NCBI GenBank assembly: GCA_949825045.1
Contig: OX463807.1
Coordinates: 40,878,749 to 40,942,748, forward strand
Direction: 5' to 3'
DNA from: Argyresthia goedartella
Lineage: Eukaryota > Arthropoda > Insecta > Lepidoptera > Argyresthiidae
Length of the DNA: 64,000 bases
Positions 1-9,831 of the stretch are shown here, piece after piece. The translations under genes were made by a program, and so were the position numbers. Every line of letters starts with the position of its first letter. Within the stretch, counting starts at the first letter, position 1. Under the pieces are notes generated by a model. The model searched no databases. It saw nothing but the letters and a program-made list of their open reading frames with translations, and was not told the DNA's origin.

Positions 1-826
1 GCTTGGAAGTTGCTCTGAAACATCCAGAGGGACACTCTACCAGATGAAACACAAAAATTGACCTTGCCGGACCTGGATATATATTGCAGCAGCTACTTAA
101 TAAAACGCTATCAAAGTGACTGTCAGGCAACTCACAGCCTAAACCGGTGGACCTGGAGTCATGAAACTTCGGACAACAAGTAGGTGCATATATTATGTTC
201 ACCAATATAAGTTTGATTAACAAATTTACTTAACGCTCATCAAATTGAGTGCTCCCATGTAGTTTTACTGAACAATAGAATAGTACAAACAATAACATAA
301 ACATATATTTTTCGAATCGTTGAAATTAAGTTGTCTTAGTAGTTGAAATTAAGCCTTCTGAGTCTGTAGTTTCATTTTTTGTTACATCTCTGAGTTTATA
401 AATTTACCATTATCAATTGCAACATTTCGGTCAGAGTGAGCTCATTACTTTATACCATATGTTGGTGAGCTAAATGGACTGTGTGGATATGGATAGTAGG
501 GAGTATGATGGAAACACTCTGAATGAATAATACTTATTTAGTTAATAAAGAATGTGACAATAAATGGACAATAAACTATGTTTTGACGCAATCGGCACAC
601 ACTAACACATGCCAACGATATAAACCAAGGGTATTTACAAAAAACTGAACTATGGAGAATACAGGCTAGGATATCTACATTACATAAATATTTAATTTGG
701 TTTGATAATACTCTATTTTACATACTGTAACCACTTCGATTATATGCTTATAATTTACTGTGCCGAACTTTGAAGCTTTAAAAAAATCGTCTTTAAACTA
801 ATTATATTTTTTACATTTTCTTGATG
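1..826. other. AT-rich stretch without recognised gene
   Basis: This stretch is AT-rich with many stops in all frames. I see no coding region, tandem repeat or terminal repeat in it. It ends at the 8-bp target duplication of the hAT element. Confidence 0.6.
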
Positions 827-834
827 GTATAGAC

Positions 835-1439
835 CAAGGGTCGGCAACAGTGTGACCGAGGGCGCACGTGCGCCCGCGACAGCTTTTTGATGCGCTCTCC
901 TTGAATATGCTGCAAAATACACGAGCCCTCGCAAACACGGGCCGAGTGGTGGAATCTATCTAACTATGGAAATCCAATGGACTGACAAATTGAACTTCAC
1001 ACTTCCCAAATGAGAAGAAATTCTTCGATCAGATGAATTTATGATATCACTTAGTTCGGAAATAATAACCATCAAAAGCGACTTGAGCCCGAAATGTGGG
1101 ACAAAAACTTTTGGAATATCGTTGATGAAAATAAATATCCCAATTTAATAGCATTATTTTTTAAAATACTGCATAATAGTGCATTTTCTACAGTGAAGAA
1201 CTTAAAATCAAAATATAGAAGCAGAATGCCCAATGTAAATTTGGACCATTTTGTATGAGGACAGGTACTTCCAATTTTGAGCCAAGGCCAAGGATCACAC
1301 TAATATTTAGTATTGAACATATGCCTTGTGTAATAAACATATTGTTTTGTCCATGTGTCCATGTCAACCATACAAGCGCCCTTCCGGAGTAAATTATTTT
1401 AGAATGAGCCCTTAGGCTTGAAAGGTTGCCGACCCCCTG
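835..1439 (+). mobile_element. Non-autonomous hAT element with target duplication
   Basis: A 605-bp element is bounded by inverted ends reading CAAGGGTCGGCAAC on the left and CAGGGGGTCGGCAAC (reverse complement) on the right. It is flanked on both sides by GTATAGAC, at 827-834 and 1440-1447. An 8-bp duplication with CAGGGGTCGGCAAC-like ends is the hallmark of the hAT superfamily. The interior keeps a remnant of the transposase C terminus but lacks the catalytic core, so the copy could only move with a transposase supplied elsewhere. Target duplication and ends are read directly from the sequence; superfamily assignment rests on these plus the coding remnant. Confidence 0.85.
1094..1258 (+). 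pseudogene. hAT transposase C-terminal dimerisation remnant
   Basis: This frame reads a hAT-like C terminus: a YPNLIALFFKILH stretch, then AFSTVKNLKSKYRSRM and NLDHFV, ending in TGA. In hAT and ZBED-type transposases this region (the hAT C-terminal dimerisation domain) normally reads as a hydrophobic helix, a CESAFSTMK-like block, then SKYRSRM. A few residues appear deleted between the hydrophobic helix and AFST. The BED zinc finger and RNase H-like catalytic domain are absent from the 605-bp element, so this is a relic and not a gene. Confidence 0.7.
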
Positions 1440-1654
1440 GTATAGACCATCTCTGAAAGGATTTTTGAACAAGTTTATTTTCAAAAGTTCTGACCTTGTT
1501 GACCAGCAAGTTGTATTGAGCAAATTGTATGGTTTTGAAGCTTTATGAACACAAATAGCCTTTGCGTAGACTATTTCGCTTAAATTTAACCAAGAAATAA
1601 AGCAAAAGAGCGAAATTCAGCTGCTATTTATTTAAGGTTTAAATATTTATTTAA

Positions 1655-1921
1655 CGACCCGAATGGCCGAGTCGGCAGTGACCCTGCCTACGAAGCCAAG
1701 GGTCCCTGGTTCGAATCCCAGTGGGGACAAATATATATTTGATGTGAATGGATGTTTGTATCCTAGTCATGGTTGTTTATCTATCTCAGTATAAAATTTA
1801 TCTATATAAGTATGTGTATCGTTGTCTAGTACCCAAGAGTAGTTTGGGGCTACTCTACTACTACTACTACTAGATCAATTTGTGTAAATAGTGTCCAAGG
1901 TATTATTATTATTATTACTTG
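1655..1921 (+). mobile_element. tRNA-like SINE, family S1 (copy 1)
   Basis: The head contains a box A-like TGGCCGAGTCGG and a box B GGTTCGAATCC, the internal RNA polymerase III promoter pattern of tRNA-derived SINEs. The body ends in GTGTCCAAGG followed by an (ATT)n tail. The direct repeat AATATTTATT lies at 1642-1651 and again at 1923-1932, fitting a 10-bp target duplication. A local CTA microsatellite expansion at about 1850-1873 is specific to this copy. Related copies lie at 19.4, 20.4, 38.8-39.0 (minus) and 56.5 kb. Confidence 0.85.
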
Positions 1922-1932
1922 TAATATTTATT

Positions 1933-2390
1933 AGGTTCCCGCACAAAAAGGATGCATAAGGCATCCTATTGCTAAGTCTTTTTAGTACCTACGTCACATG
2001 ACCGTAGCTCTTAAATATAATAAGTGCTTTTTTAACCTATTAGTTTGTATTAAAGTATATAACTGAATTAGTTACCCACAAGTAACAAGAAACAACTTTT
2101 TTAAATATGATTCAATGTTACGCGTTTGAGCCCGACTTATACTAGCTTGATTTTAAACATCTTCATATTTTTTTCCAGTTACGCACTACCATTTTTCTTC
2201 GATGAAGAAGCCTATGAAGAAACTTAAAACTTTACAGAATGTGGGTCTTGCGATGCGTCGCGCGAAATCGTGGTGATGGACCGGTTAATGTTGCCAAATA
2301 TGTTTGTTTCATTCAAATCCGCCCGTTGGCCCGTCCCTCCGTACACTCACTGCACTGAGCGTCGTATCACAGATAGTGTAAAATGTTGTA
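1933..2390. other. Unassigned AT-rich stretch
   Basis: No recognised gene or element boundary is visible. Frames are interrupted throughout. Confidence 0.5.
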
Positions 2391-2488
2391 TCCAGTTAGG
2401 ACTTACAACAATGGACTAATTGGCAGTTTGACTGGGCAGATCCGGTTACCACTTACAACAATGGACTAATTGACTGTTAGACTGGGTA
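2391..2488. repeat. Two-copy 50-bp tandem duplication
   Basis: A unit beginning TCCAGTTAGGACTTACAACA is repeated once at a 50-bp offset with several substitutions; ACTTACAACA occurs at 2401 and again at 2451. It is a simple local duplication with no coding meaning that I can see. Confidence 0.75.
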
Positions 2489-3204
2489 GCCTGCGAATCC
2501 AAATACATGTGAAACGTTTAAGTATTCGAATTCTCTCTCGAATTATGCGGCCCGAAACGTGATACTTCCAAGCCTGTTATATACAGCCAAAAAAGAGGCA
2601 TCGTTCAAAATCGCCTCATTTTCCTCGTATTCTTCAATACAGTCTACAGGTATAAGTTTGTATCCGTATTTAAGATATAACTCACGTAATGACGAAATTT
2701 CATTGCATGTTTGAGAAAATCACTTTTTTGTAATGATTAAAACTGGTACGTCATTGTTGAAAGATGAATGTGATCGGATTCTAAGTTATAAATGATTAAA
2801 ACTGAGCAATATGCACGATGCACTATACATTGTCAGTTCATTTGAAAGAGTTTATTTAATCCTCAGATGAACTCTTGTGAGACAACATAAATTTAAAATA
2901 TTTTGTATTAAGGCCCTGAAAGGTTGTAAGCTATTCCTCCTAGGTTTGGTAACTTGAGTTTGTTTTTAAAATTAAAGAGGTGTAAAAGCGACGTATTTAT
3001 TGCGTGCTTCCTTGTACGATAGTATAAAACCTTTAGTTGGCGAGTACTTGGCCGGTTTTTAGGAATTGTCAAAACGGATAATTTGTTCATGAGTTCTATG
3101 GAATACAAACATGTGACGACATCGATATGATAATCGAATGCTGTCTTTTTTACATAAAATTGAGTAAATAAAATACAACTGCTGGAAATATACAATTCTT
3201 TCTA
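2489..3204. other. Unassigned AT-rich stretch
   Basis: No family signature was found here. A 95-residue open frame on the minus strand at 2908-3195 lacks any recognisable motif and is probably fortuitous or a decayed LINE piece, because a LINE 3' end begins directly after it. Confidence 0.4.
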
Positions 3205-3640
3205 TTCATAATTCTTTATTTACAAATATTTTACAAGTTACATTATAAGAAATATTATTATAAAAGGTAGGTAGGCAGTGCACAATTACTAATATAAATA
3301 AAGTTCCAAGGAATAAATTAAATACTTATAAAATAAAGACAGTTAGCTACTAATTAAGTATCGAAATATACTACATATACTTTACATATAAATACATACA
3401 ATAACTTTAATGAAAGAGAGAGGTAGTGCTCTCTAATACTTTTCTTAAAAGAGAAAAGAGTGGGACTGTCTCTTATATTGCAAGGAAGAGCGTTCCAAAT
3501 TCGGACCGCCCGCCCATAACCTGAAAGAGTGTTTATACGCAGAGTTGTTGTGCCGCGGAATGGCTAAAAGACAGTAAAAGTGGCAAAAAGGAGATCTGGT
3601 GCCGATCTCCCGAAAAGAGATACTCTAAAAAGTACCTATG
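3205..3640 (-). mobile_element. LINE 3' end, family G
   Basis: Read on the minus strand, this encodes a short decayed RT C terminus (a WNALP-like block followed by a SLSLK-like block). An AT-rich 3' UTR then ends in AATAAAGAATTATGAAT near 3205. The WNALP block is typical of Jockey/CR1-like RT C termini. The 3' UTR words GTGCACTGCCTACC and ATGTAAC recur in the inverted copy at 3645-3790, which shows both are one family. The copy is 5'-truncated, as is usual for LINE insertions. Confidence 0.65.
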
Positions 3641-3644
3641 TATT

Positions 3645-3790
3645 TAATTTATAGTATTTATTGTGCGCTGCCTACCCTTTTATGATACCAATTCTCTTTT
3701 TAGAGATAAGCTCGCCTTTTGTACATGAATTCTTTTACTGTAACTTTTTTAAATATTTGTGTGCAATAAATATGAATTATGAATTATGAT
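3645..3790 (+). mobile_element. LINE 3' UTR, family G, inverted copy
   Basis: This short plus-strand fragment shares TTGTGCGCTGCCTACC and the following 3' UTR with the family G copy next to it. It ends in a tandem GAATTAT tail (AATAAATATGAATTATGAATTATG). It meets another minus-strand LINE tail at about 3790, giving a tail-to-tail arrangement. Confidence 0.65.
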
Positions 3791-3794
3791 TTTA

Positions 3795-4685
3795 AAGCTT
3801 GAAGCTTGAAGTTGCTTGCTTCACGTTGACTGATTTAGACAGCCAACACACACAAATGAACATTTACATGTAACTTAGGAGTTGGGGCTCTCTCTTTTAG
3901 GTACACATTATAAAACTATTTTACTAAAGGTCAATATTTTAGGATTGTGGTTTATATATATTAGATAATTTGATTATTGATTTTTATAATTAGTTTAACA
4001 AGTTTATATTATGTAGTCGTTTAAGTAAACATTCGGTATCGTCGTAGTTGAATTTTTGAAGCCTTTCGAATAATTCTAATTTAGGATAAAATTTTGTTAA
4101 TTGATATGTATATATATTGAGTATTCTATTAATGTTATTGTACAAACACGGGGCAAGGAAGCAGAAAAATCGGCTAATAAAGGCATGTTTATAATTTAAA
4201 ACTTGAAATATTCTATTACTGCGTCTCTTAAGCCAAGTCTGTAGGAGTTCAAATTTTAGAAGGGATTGCTATTTTAATAATATTTAATATATAAATAGGT
4301 GTCTTACAGAATATTTTTCGCAAAATTCATAATCCAAATGTGTAGGATACAGTATTAAAGTCAGAAAGTGAACACCTTCAGTACAGCTTGCTGTGCTATT
4401 TCTAAGGGCAATAATAAAGTTTTAGAAGTATCACTCCAAGATGTAATAATACAATACGCAAATATCGATTTGCAGAGAGCTACCGAAAACTCGCTTTATC
4501 AATCTTGTTTCCGCTACGTGTCTAAGATTTTTGAAAGGGTAGATGAGTTTACTTACTCTATTTGCAGTCGTGTCAATATGTAATGGGAAATTTAAGTTCT
4601 GATCGAGGATCGCACCAAGGTATTTGATATGCGTGGTACAAGTTAAAGACGGGCCATTTCTTAGTGCAGGAGTGAGACGCTAATT
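3795..4685 (-). pseudogene. LINE RT C-terminal half and 3' UTR, family E
   Basis: On the minus strand, starting near 4685, the frames read HIKYLG.ILDQNLNF..HIDT, a thumb-region motif of Jockey/CR1-like RTs, followed by KLIYPFKNLRH. Further down they read a basic C-terminal segment containing LLQTWLKRRSNRIFQVLN and ending KRLHNINLLN. The 3' end carries short CTTCAAG repeats near 3795-3815. Several frameshifts and stops mean this is a dead 5'-truncated copy. The order of motifs fits one element running from 4685 down to about 3795. Confidence 0.65.
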
Positions 4686-4919
4686 TCAGATCAGAAGGTG
4701 CTTGTGTTGCATATATGATGGTAACAGCAATGTCTTTTGTCTTATAATGACCCTTTCATTTCTCTGCTGGCCGGAAAAGATAGACAGACAGACAGATAGA
4801 TAGATAGAACAATAAAGACATAAAAATAAAGGTAAATTTGATGTTGTTGCCCCACAAATGCCTACAATAGAATTTTCAATCTGGTTGACGTTTGTCAAAA
4901 AAGTTCCTTTTTAGATTAT

Positions 4920-5036
4920 CTGCGTCTCAGCAGGATAAGAGTGCATTGATTGAGTGTTATGACGTTCATTAAGTCTCAATTTTTGTGCTATTATGAATAA
5001 AAATCTTTGAACTGAACTGAACTGAACTGAGTAGGA
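4920..5036 (+). mobile_element. LINE 3' tail with (CTGAA)n
   Basis: A plus-strand 3' UTR-like segment ends ATGAATAAAAATCTTTGAA and then four copies of CTGAA. Short tandem tails of this type are characteristic of non-LTR insertions. Only the tail is preserved, so the family cannot be named. Confidence 0.5.
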
Positions 5037-5187
5037 TATTTTTTGCGAAAATAGGGTGACACCAGTGAGTTAAAACCAGTTTGTGCTGCCTTAAAAGATT
5101 TATCCAATGCCTTATATGAAAATGATTTGCTATTTACACGTTAGAGTCTCTTACCTCCGAGTATCGCTTGGCGACAAATTAGGTTAG

Positions 5188-5222
5188 ATGTATCCCTGAA
5201 AGGGATACTTTCAGGGATACAT
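5188..5222. repeat. Perfect 15-bp hairpin
   Basis: The arms ATGTATCCCTGAAAG (5188-5202) and CTTTCAGGGATACAT (5208-5222) are perfect inverted repeats around a 5-nt spacer. Nothing nearby identifies it as the end of a known element. Confidence 0.85.
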
Positions 5223-5690
5223 TTAATTTGTTGATAACAATATCTGTCTCTATTATAAAAGGATTGGAGGACGCCACAGTAGTGGCGTGTGCAAGCGTTT
5301 TGTGGCGGCGTTCAGTGGCCGGTAGCGTTTGTCGCTTGCGGCGAGACCATATAAAATGTATGAAGAGTTCAGGCAATAGGGAGTCGGCGTTTTGTGGCGA
5401 CGTTTTGTGGTCCATCTGCGCCAAGGCCGAGTTTTTAAGGCTTGTCGACGTTATGGCGCTCGGTATCTTTATGTCGAGTTCGCATTGTATGAGTTGGAAA
5501 CATGATATGCGACTGCATGACTGACTAGTTTCGACAGATTTTGAAAGGTGATAGAATGACGCTAAATTTCGGCCGGGTTTCGACACGGAGGAAATACTAT
5601 TTAAGCCTTATTCGTTAATTAAGTGATGTGATGTAAAATGCATAAATTGTTGTAGACGTTTCTCGAGGTGATAAAATTCATGAAAAAGTT
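5223..5690. other. CG-richer segment, function unknown
   Basis: The segment is richer in CG than its surroundings and repeats the word GTTTTGTGGC (for example GCGTTTTGTGGCGGCG, GCGTTTTGTGGCGACG). Open frames exist on both strands (5228-5524 plus, 5179-5586 minus), but neither shows a known domain. I regard it as an unclassified dispersed repeat. Confidence 0.35.
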
Positions 5691-5694
5691 AGGG

Positions 5695-5870
5695 GGAGAC
5701 GAAAATATTTTTTTCCGACTTCTGAGCTAAAAATAGCACTTTCGCAGCTTGCTTTAGGGTTCTCAGGCGGAAAAAATATAATTCTAACTCGTTCGAAAAG
5801 GCTTTCTACGAACATAGCTATCTACATCGGACATAGCTAGCATCGCCTTCGGCTCTTGCCGTAAACTTCT
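5695..5870 (+). repeat. Dispersed repeat, copy 1 (pair with 63.5 kb)
   Basis: The words TTTTCCGACTTCTGA, CTAAAAATAG, CGGAAAAAAT, GTTCGAAAAGG and GCCTTCGGCT occur here in order. They recur in the same order, inverted, at 63535-63660. That shared order over about 130-170 bp shows a dispersed repeat family. It has no coding content. Confidence 0.7.
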
Positions 5871-6359
5871 AGGTTCGTGAATATATCTTTGCGAACTCGT
5901 GGGAAATGTACTATTTTTCCATTACAATATGGCTGTGTTTGGATGACATATGAAGGCCTGGCCCGTGGATACGCCGCGGAGGTCGACAAAGATGAGCCAG
6001 AGTCAGAGTCACTGAGTCTCTGTCCGCCCTTCGAGCAGTGACAGCACCATGATACAGAAAGCTATAGAATGTGTTAAAAATTGTCAAATTGTATAATTTC
6101 CGCCCGCGGGTACCTAGAACAAGCATTTCATAATGGTTACAAAATTATTTATGAAACTACATAAACATAAACATTTACATACAGGCACATACTTCTACAA
6201 CAAAATACCACAGGAATATATTGATCCTTCCTGAAAAGAGGTCCAAAAACTATGTTTAAAATGAGCTGATAAAAAAAGTTCTATTACAGTATAAGGGATG
6301 GATGTCAAAACTGCATGCATGCAACTACCACTTCGAAATTCGACGAGGGGCGATGGATC

Positions 6360-6660
6360 AAGTCTATCACACGCCGGCGAATTTCCTTAGACCGAAACCA
6401 GTACCTGTTGTGAAGTCACTTTTTAAAAAATAATGTATGGGGGAGTTCTTCTTAACCCCGAGGCCCACCTTCCGAAACGGTGCAGTCTTTTTTATATTAA
6501 AAAATGACTTGTAGTTATAAGTAAGTGAGTCTGTGCGTTTTAAATTATAAATTGCTCGAATCTGTATAAATCTTTTCCTTTGTATAACAATAGTTTGAAA
6601 ATCACATCGCTGCTTTCGCCACAGCAAGATACCATAGGACATGAAACCTTGAAATTAACT
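6360..6660 (-). pseudogene. LINE A RT fragment
   Basis: Minus-strand reading from about 6642 gives MSYGILLW, then an FQTIVIQRKRF segment, then IRAIYNLKRTDSL. LINE A at 43.7 kb carries the same motifs at the junction between RT thumb and C-terminal domain. This fragment retains a stretch that LINE A itself has lost. Sequence below about 6490 does not match the family and may be foreign. Confidence 0.65.
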
Positions 6661-6689
6661 AAAATACACTGGCCTGGATGTATATAGCC

Positions 6690-6960
6690 ACATCCGTGTT
6701 TTGTCTAATAGCCAGGCTTACACGCAAGGATGTTCCGGGCAGGTATCCGGTGGATCAGCCCGCCAATCGTGCCCGCGGGAAAAGCTGTACATGCAACGCG
6801 CACGGATATGCCCCTGGCGGGAAGATCTGTCGGGTACTTGTTTGCCTGTCACGGTTCAAATCCGAGATACATCCGACGGTTACCTGCCGGGTGCATCCGT
6901 GCGGGTATGCCGTTGTGTGCGAGTGAGCGGGCGTCACGCAGGCGTCTAGCATTCAATAGT
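6690..6960. other. GC-rich segment open in several frames
   Basis: About 270 bp rich in CG and GC stands out from an AT-rich background. Three plus-strand frames and one minus-strand frame are simultaneously open, as expected when GC-rich DNA lacks TA-containing stops. The words TCCGGGCAGGTATCC and CCTGCCGGGTGCATCC recall each other in inverted sense. I recognise no protein; it may be a GC-rich repeat or a small CpG island. Confidence 0.35.
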
Positions 6961-8150
6961 TACGCGGCGTCGGTCTGTCTACGCATAATGTAAAATTGCA
7001 GTAATCTGTACAAAATCTCTAGACCTACACGTTATAGAATTAAAACTCGTAATAAAAAACTGTTGTCTATGGCAGAGGACAAAAAAAGAACCGCAGAGAT
7101 ATACATAACAATCGGCTGTATGGCCGGAATACTTCTGCCTGTTCACATTCCAGATGGACGATGAATTAAAAATATATACCCACAAAAGCGCTAGTTTATT
7201 ACAGAGCAGTTCGCTGCTGCTTTTAATTAATTAAACCTCGCAATGCGTTTTGGATTAGTGGTTCTATTCCGTTTAGGTATTCTCAAAGTGCCCGATTACA
7301 AAACTGTTCGATCATCATTTTAGAGGACCTATCAACAGATCAGCAATTATCGTCTTACCCCGTTATTGGCCATAATTAGCATCGCGCCTGAGACTAACAA
7401 AACTCTTTGTTTGCTAACAATATGTATCGCAAAGCCGTCATCCTAAGTTCCGTTACCAACAAATAGTATATTCAGTAATAAATATAGAACCACAAATTAA
7501 CCTTACATGATGAAAGCGTAACTAGAACGAATGAGATCAGCTTACGCCACCAGGCCAGATAAGTTTATGGATCTGTAATTGATCAACGACGAAGGAGTTT
7601 AGTGAATAAATCTCTAGGCTACTAACGCTATCTCTTGATAGAAAGGTGAAATTCCCAATCAAAAGACTTTTGCGTTTTTCTAGATTTATGCTTAACTAAA
7701 GCTGGCGCCAGACATAGCTTCAAACATTTAAACACATATTTGATTGTTAAGTGTGGCACGGGACTTTGAATATGTGTACAAATTTTGAACAAATATTTGC
7801 ACTTTACCATGCGGTGTCGGTTTTTTAGTTCACATCAAAGGTAGTATGTGTTCAAATGTCTGCGTAGCCTGCCACACTTGCGTGAAGTCCATTTGCGCGA
7901 CGTTGCTGTGGCGGAAGTAATAAGCATACAAACCCGTCGGGCCATTTTAGAGGTTTAGTGGGATTAGCGGGATTAGCGGGATTTAGGTATAGCAATTCAT
8001 TTTACAAGCAGAGTTTTTTAATCATAGCTATCTTGAATTAACAATTCTATAATTTTGACTCCACATTCTAATCTACCCTCTGAAGTTTTATTTAAAAAAC
8101 TCGGATGCTCCCGTTTAGGTCGATAGGTAGTCTGCGGCTCATTCCTAATA
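6961..8150. other. Unassigned stretch
   Basis: No recognisable gene. Only short fortuitous frames are present. A GGGATTAGC triplication lies near 7960. Confidence 0.5.
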
Positions 8151-8639
8151 GTTTATTTATTTAATAATAAATGGTTACAAGGTTCTACTTAAATTACTTA
8201 TATTAGGATGGATGTTCTTATAATTAATGACAAGTTGTGAAGTTAAGTTTTTAGTAGAAGTCGTCCATGGTAAAAGTAGACACGATGAAGTCTGAACTAG
8301 TGTTGGCACTGTATCTCAGACTCCAGCGTCTTCTGACCACTAAAGGCTCCGTTTGCGGGGCAGGAATTTGATTTTACAACTTGTTTTGTGCCTATGTGCT
8401 AAGAGCAGAAACAAAACTCATAAAATTTAATGTTGGTAGGTAATTTAAACACTAGTAGATAGTAGAAGTGTGAGTTAGGAAGGAGTATGGGAAAAGGGGG
8501 GGAGTTTCAATTTCAGTTTAGTCTATTTCTGTACAATATACATTGTATTGAAAATAATAAAATCTTACTCTAATAATAACAATGTAAACTATAATATGCT
8601 ATTCTAAATGATATATCAATAAAGTTCAGTCAAACAAAC

Positions 8640-9400
8640 ACTTTTACAACAAATTAATCAATATTAATAAATTTTGATCATCCGTGAACTCGTTTAGTGA
8701 GTAATTACCCTTTTCCAACAGAAAGTACCTCAATTGCGTTTCGAATTTATTATAATTAGTGGTAATTTTTAACGCTATTGGTAGCCTATTAAACAATTTA
8801 ACAGCCTGATAGCGGGCACTATGCTGCACAATGTTGAGGCGAGGACATCATTTCTGTTCGGGAGGGGTTTGTACTGAGAATAAATTAATCAATTAGGGTA
8901 AGTACATATGTATTAGATATAGGTTATAACTGAGTTTTTAGTAGGATTTCGGTGTGTTCATAGTCCAGCAAAATAAGCCACTTTTTAATGGCTAATTCAT
9001 ATTGGAACTGGTTTAGAGGATAATTATTGTTCAATTTATTGACCATATAATAAATTCGGGGGCTGGCTGCAAGCCTTGCCGCTAGTGATGTCCTTTGTCG
9101 GGTACCCGATCGGAACGAAAAATCGTGGAGGTAAGGTCGACTCGGAGTCGTAAGGCATCCTCAAGTGCTTACGCAGTGTTACCAGCATTATGTATTAGTT
9201 TTCGTACGGTGAGGACATTGTTGTCCTCGTAAAGTTGAGAGGTAGGACAGCGGTGCCGTTTGCGGGACATAATTTTGAGGACGGATCGTTTTGCGCGTTC
9301 TACATGAGTAGGGAGGTGCTGTAGGTAATGAGCGATTGGGCAAGCGCGGAATAGACTGTGCTAAGAGAGTCCATAATAGCTGAAAGATAGCTTTTTAAAA
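8640..9400 (-). pseudogene. LINE RT C-terminal fragments
   Basis: Minus-strand frames from about 9370 downward read an LSTVYSALAQSLITY block, a RAKRSVLKIMSRKRHR block and a YEDNNVLTVRKL block. These are the conserved C-terminal features of Jockey/CR1-like RTs, equivalent to the better preserved copy at 36 kb. A final frame at 8644-8829 reads KLFNRLP followed by KFETQLRYFLLEKGNYSLNEF, the usual C-terminal end of such proteins. Frames are broken by several indels. The two ends may belong to one element or to two adjacent families. Confidence 0.65.
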
Positions 9401-9831
9401 ATAATCAGTAAATTTTTAGTAATAATCAGGATTTCCAGCTTATTGTGGTGTCAATTGTTACTCCTTAATATTTAACACAGGAAGTCCTAGTGAGACCCAC
9501 ACAAGAGCAAGCAGTGGTATCCAGTTTGCTACATGAATGGCATGGAATGTGGAATGATGAAATATGAGGTTGTGAGGTTTTTTCGACACTGAATGTGATA
9601 AATTGGGATTTGTTCACGTTCAGTGTGAGGAGGTTGAAATTTGTTGAAATTTTCAAGTGCTCTCAGGGCATGACAATCAAAAGTCACTCTGTTATGCACA
9701 TGCATGCACCTTGTTGTGACAAGCATGACATTAATGTTCGATTAATAGTTTCTGATTAAAAAAACGATATTGTGTTTTCTTGTGTCGTGTGTAAGAGAGG
9801 ACAGAGCTTTGCGCTTTATTTATTATTATTA

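Noticed and set aside
1655..1730. Possible genuine tRNA gene (also 19385, 39040, 56504)
   Set aside because: A and B boxes are present, but the same head is followed each time by the same body and ATT tail, so these are SINEs; acceptor-stem pairing was not convincing.
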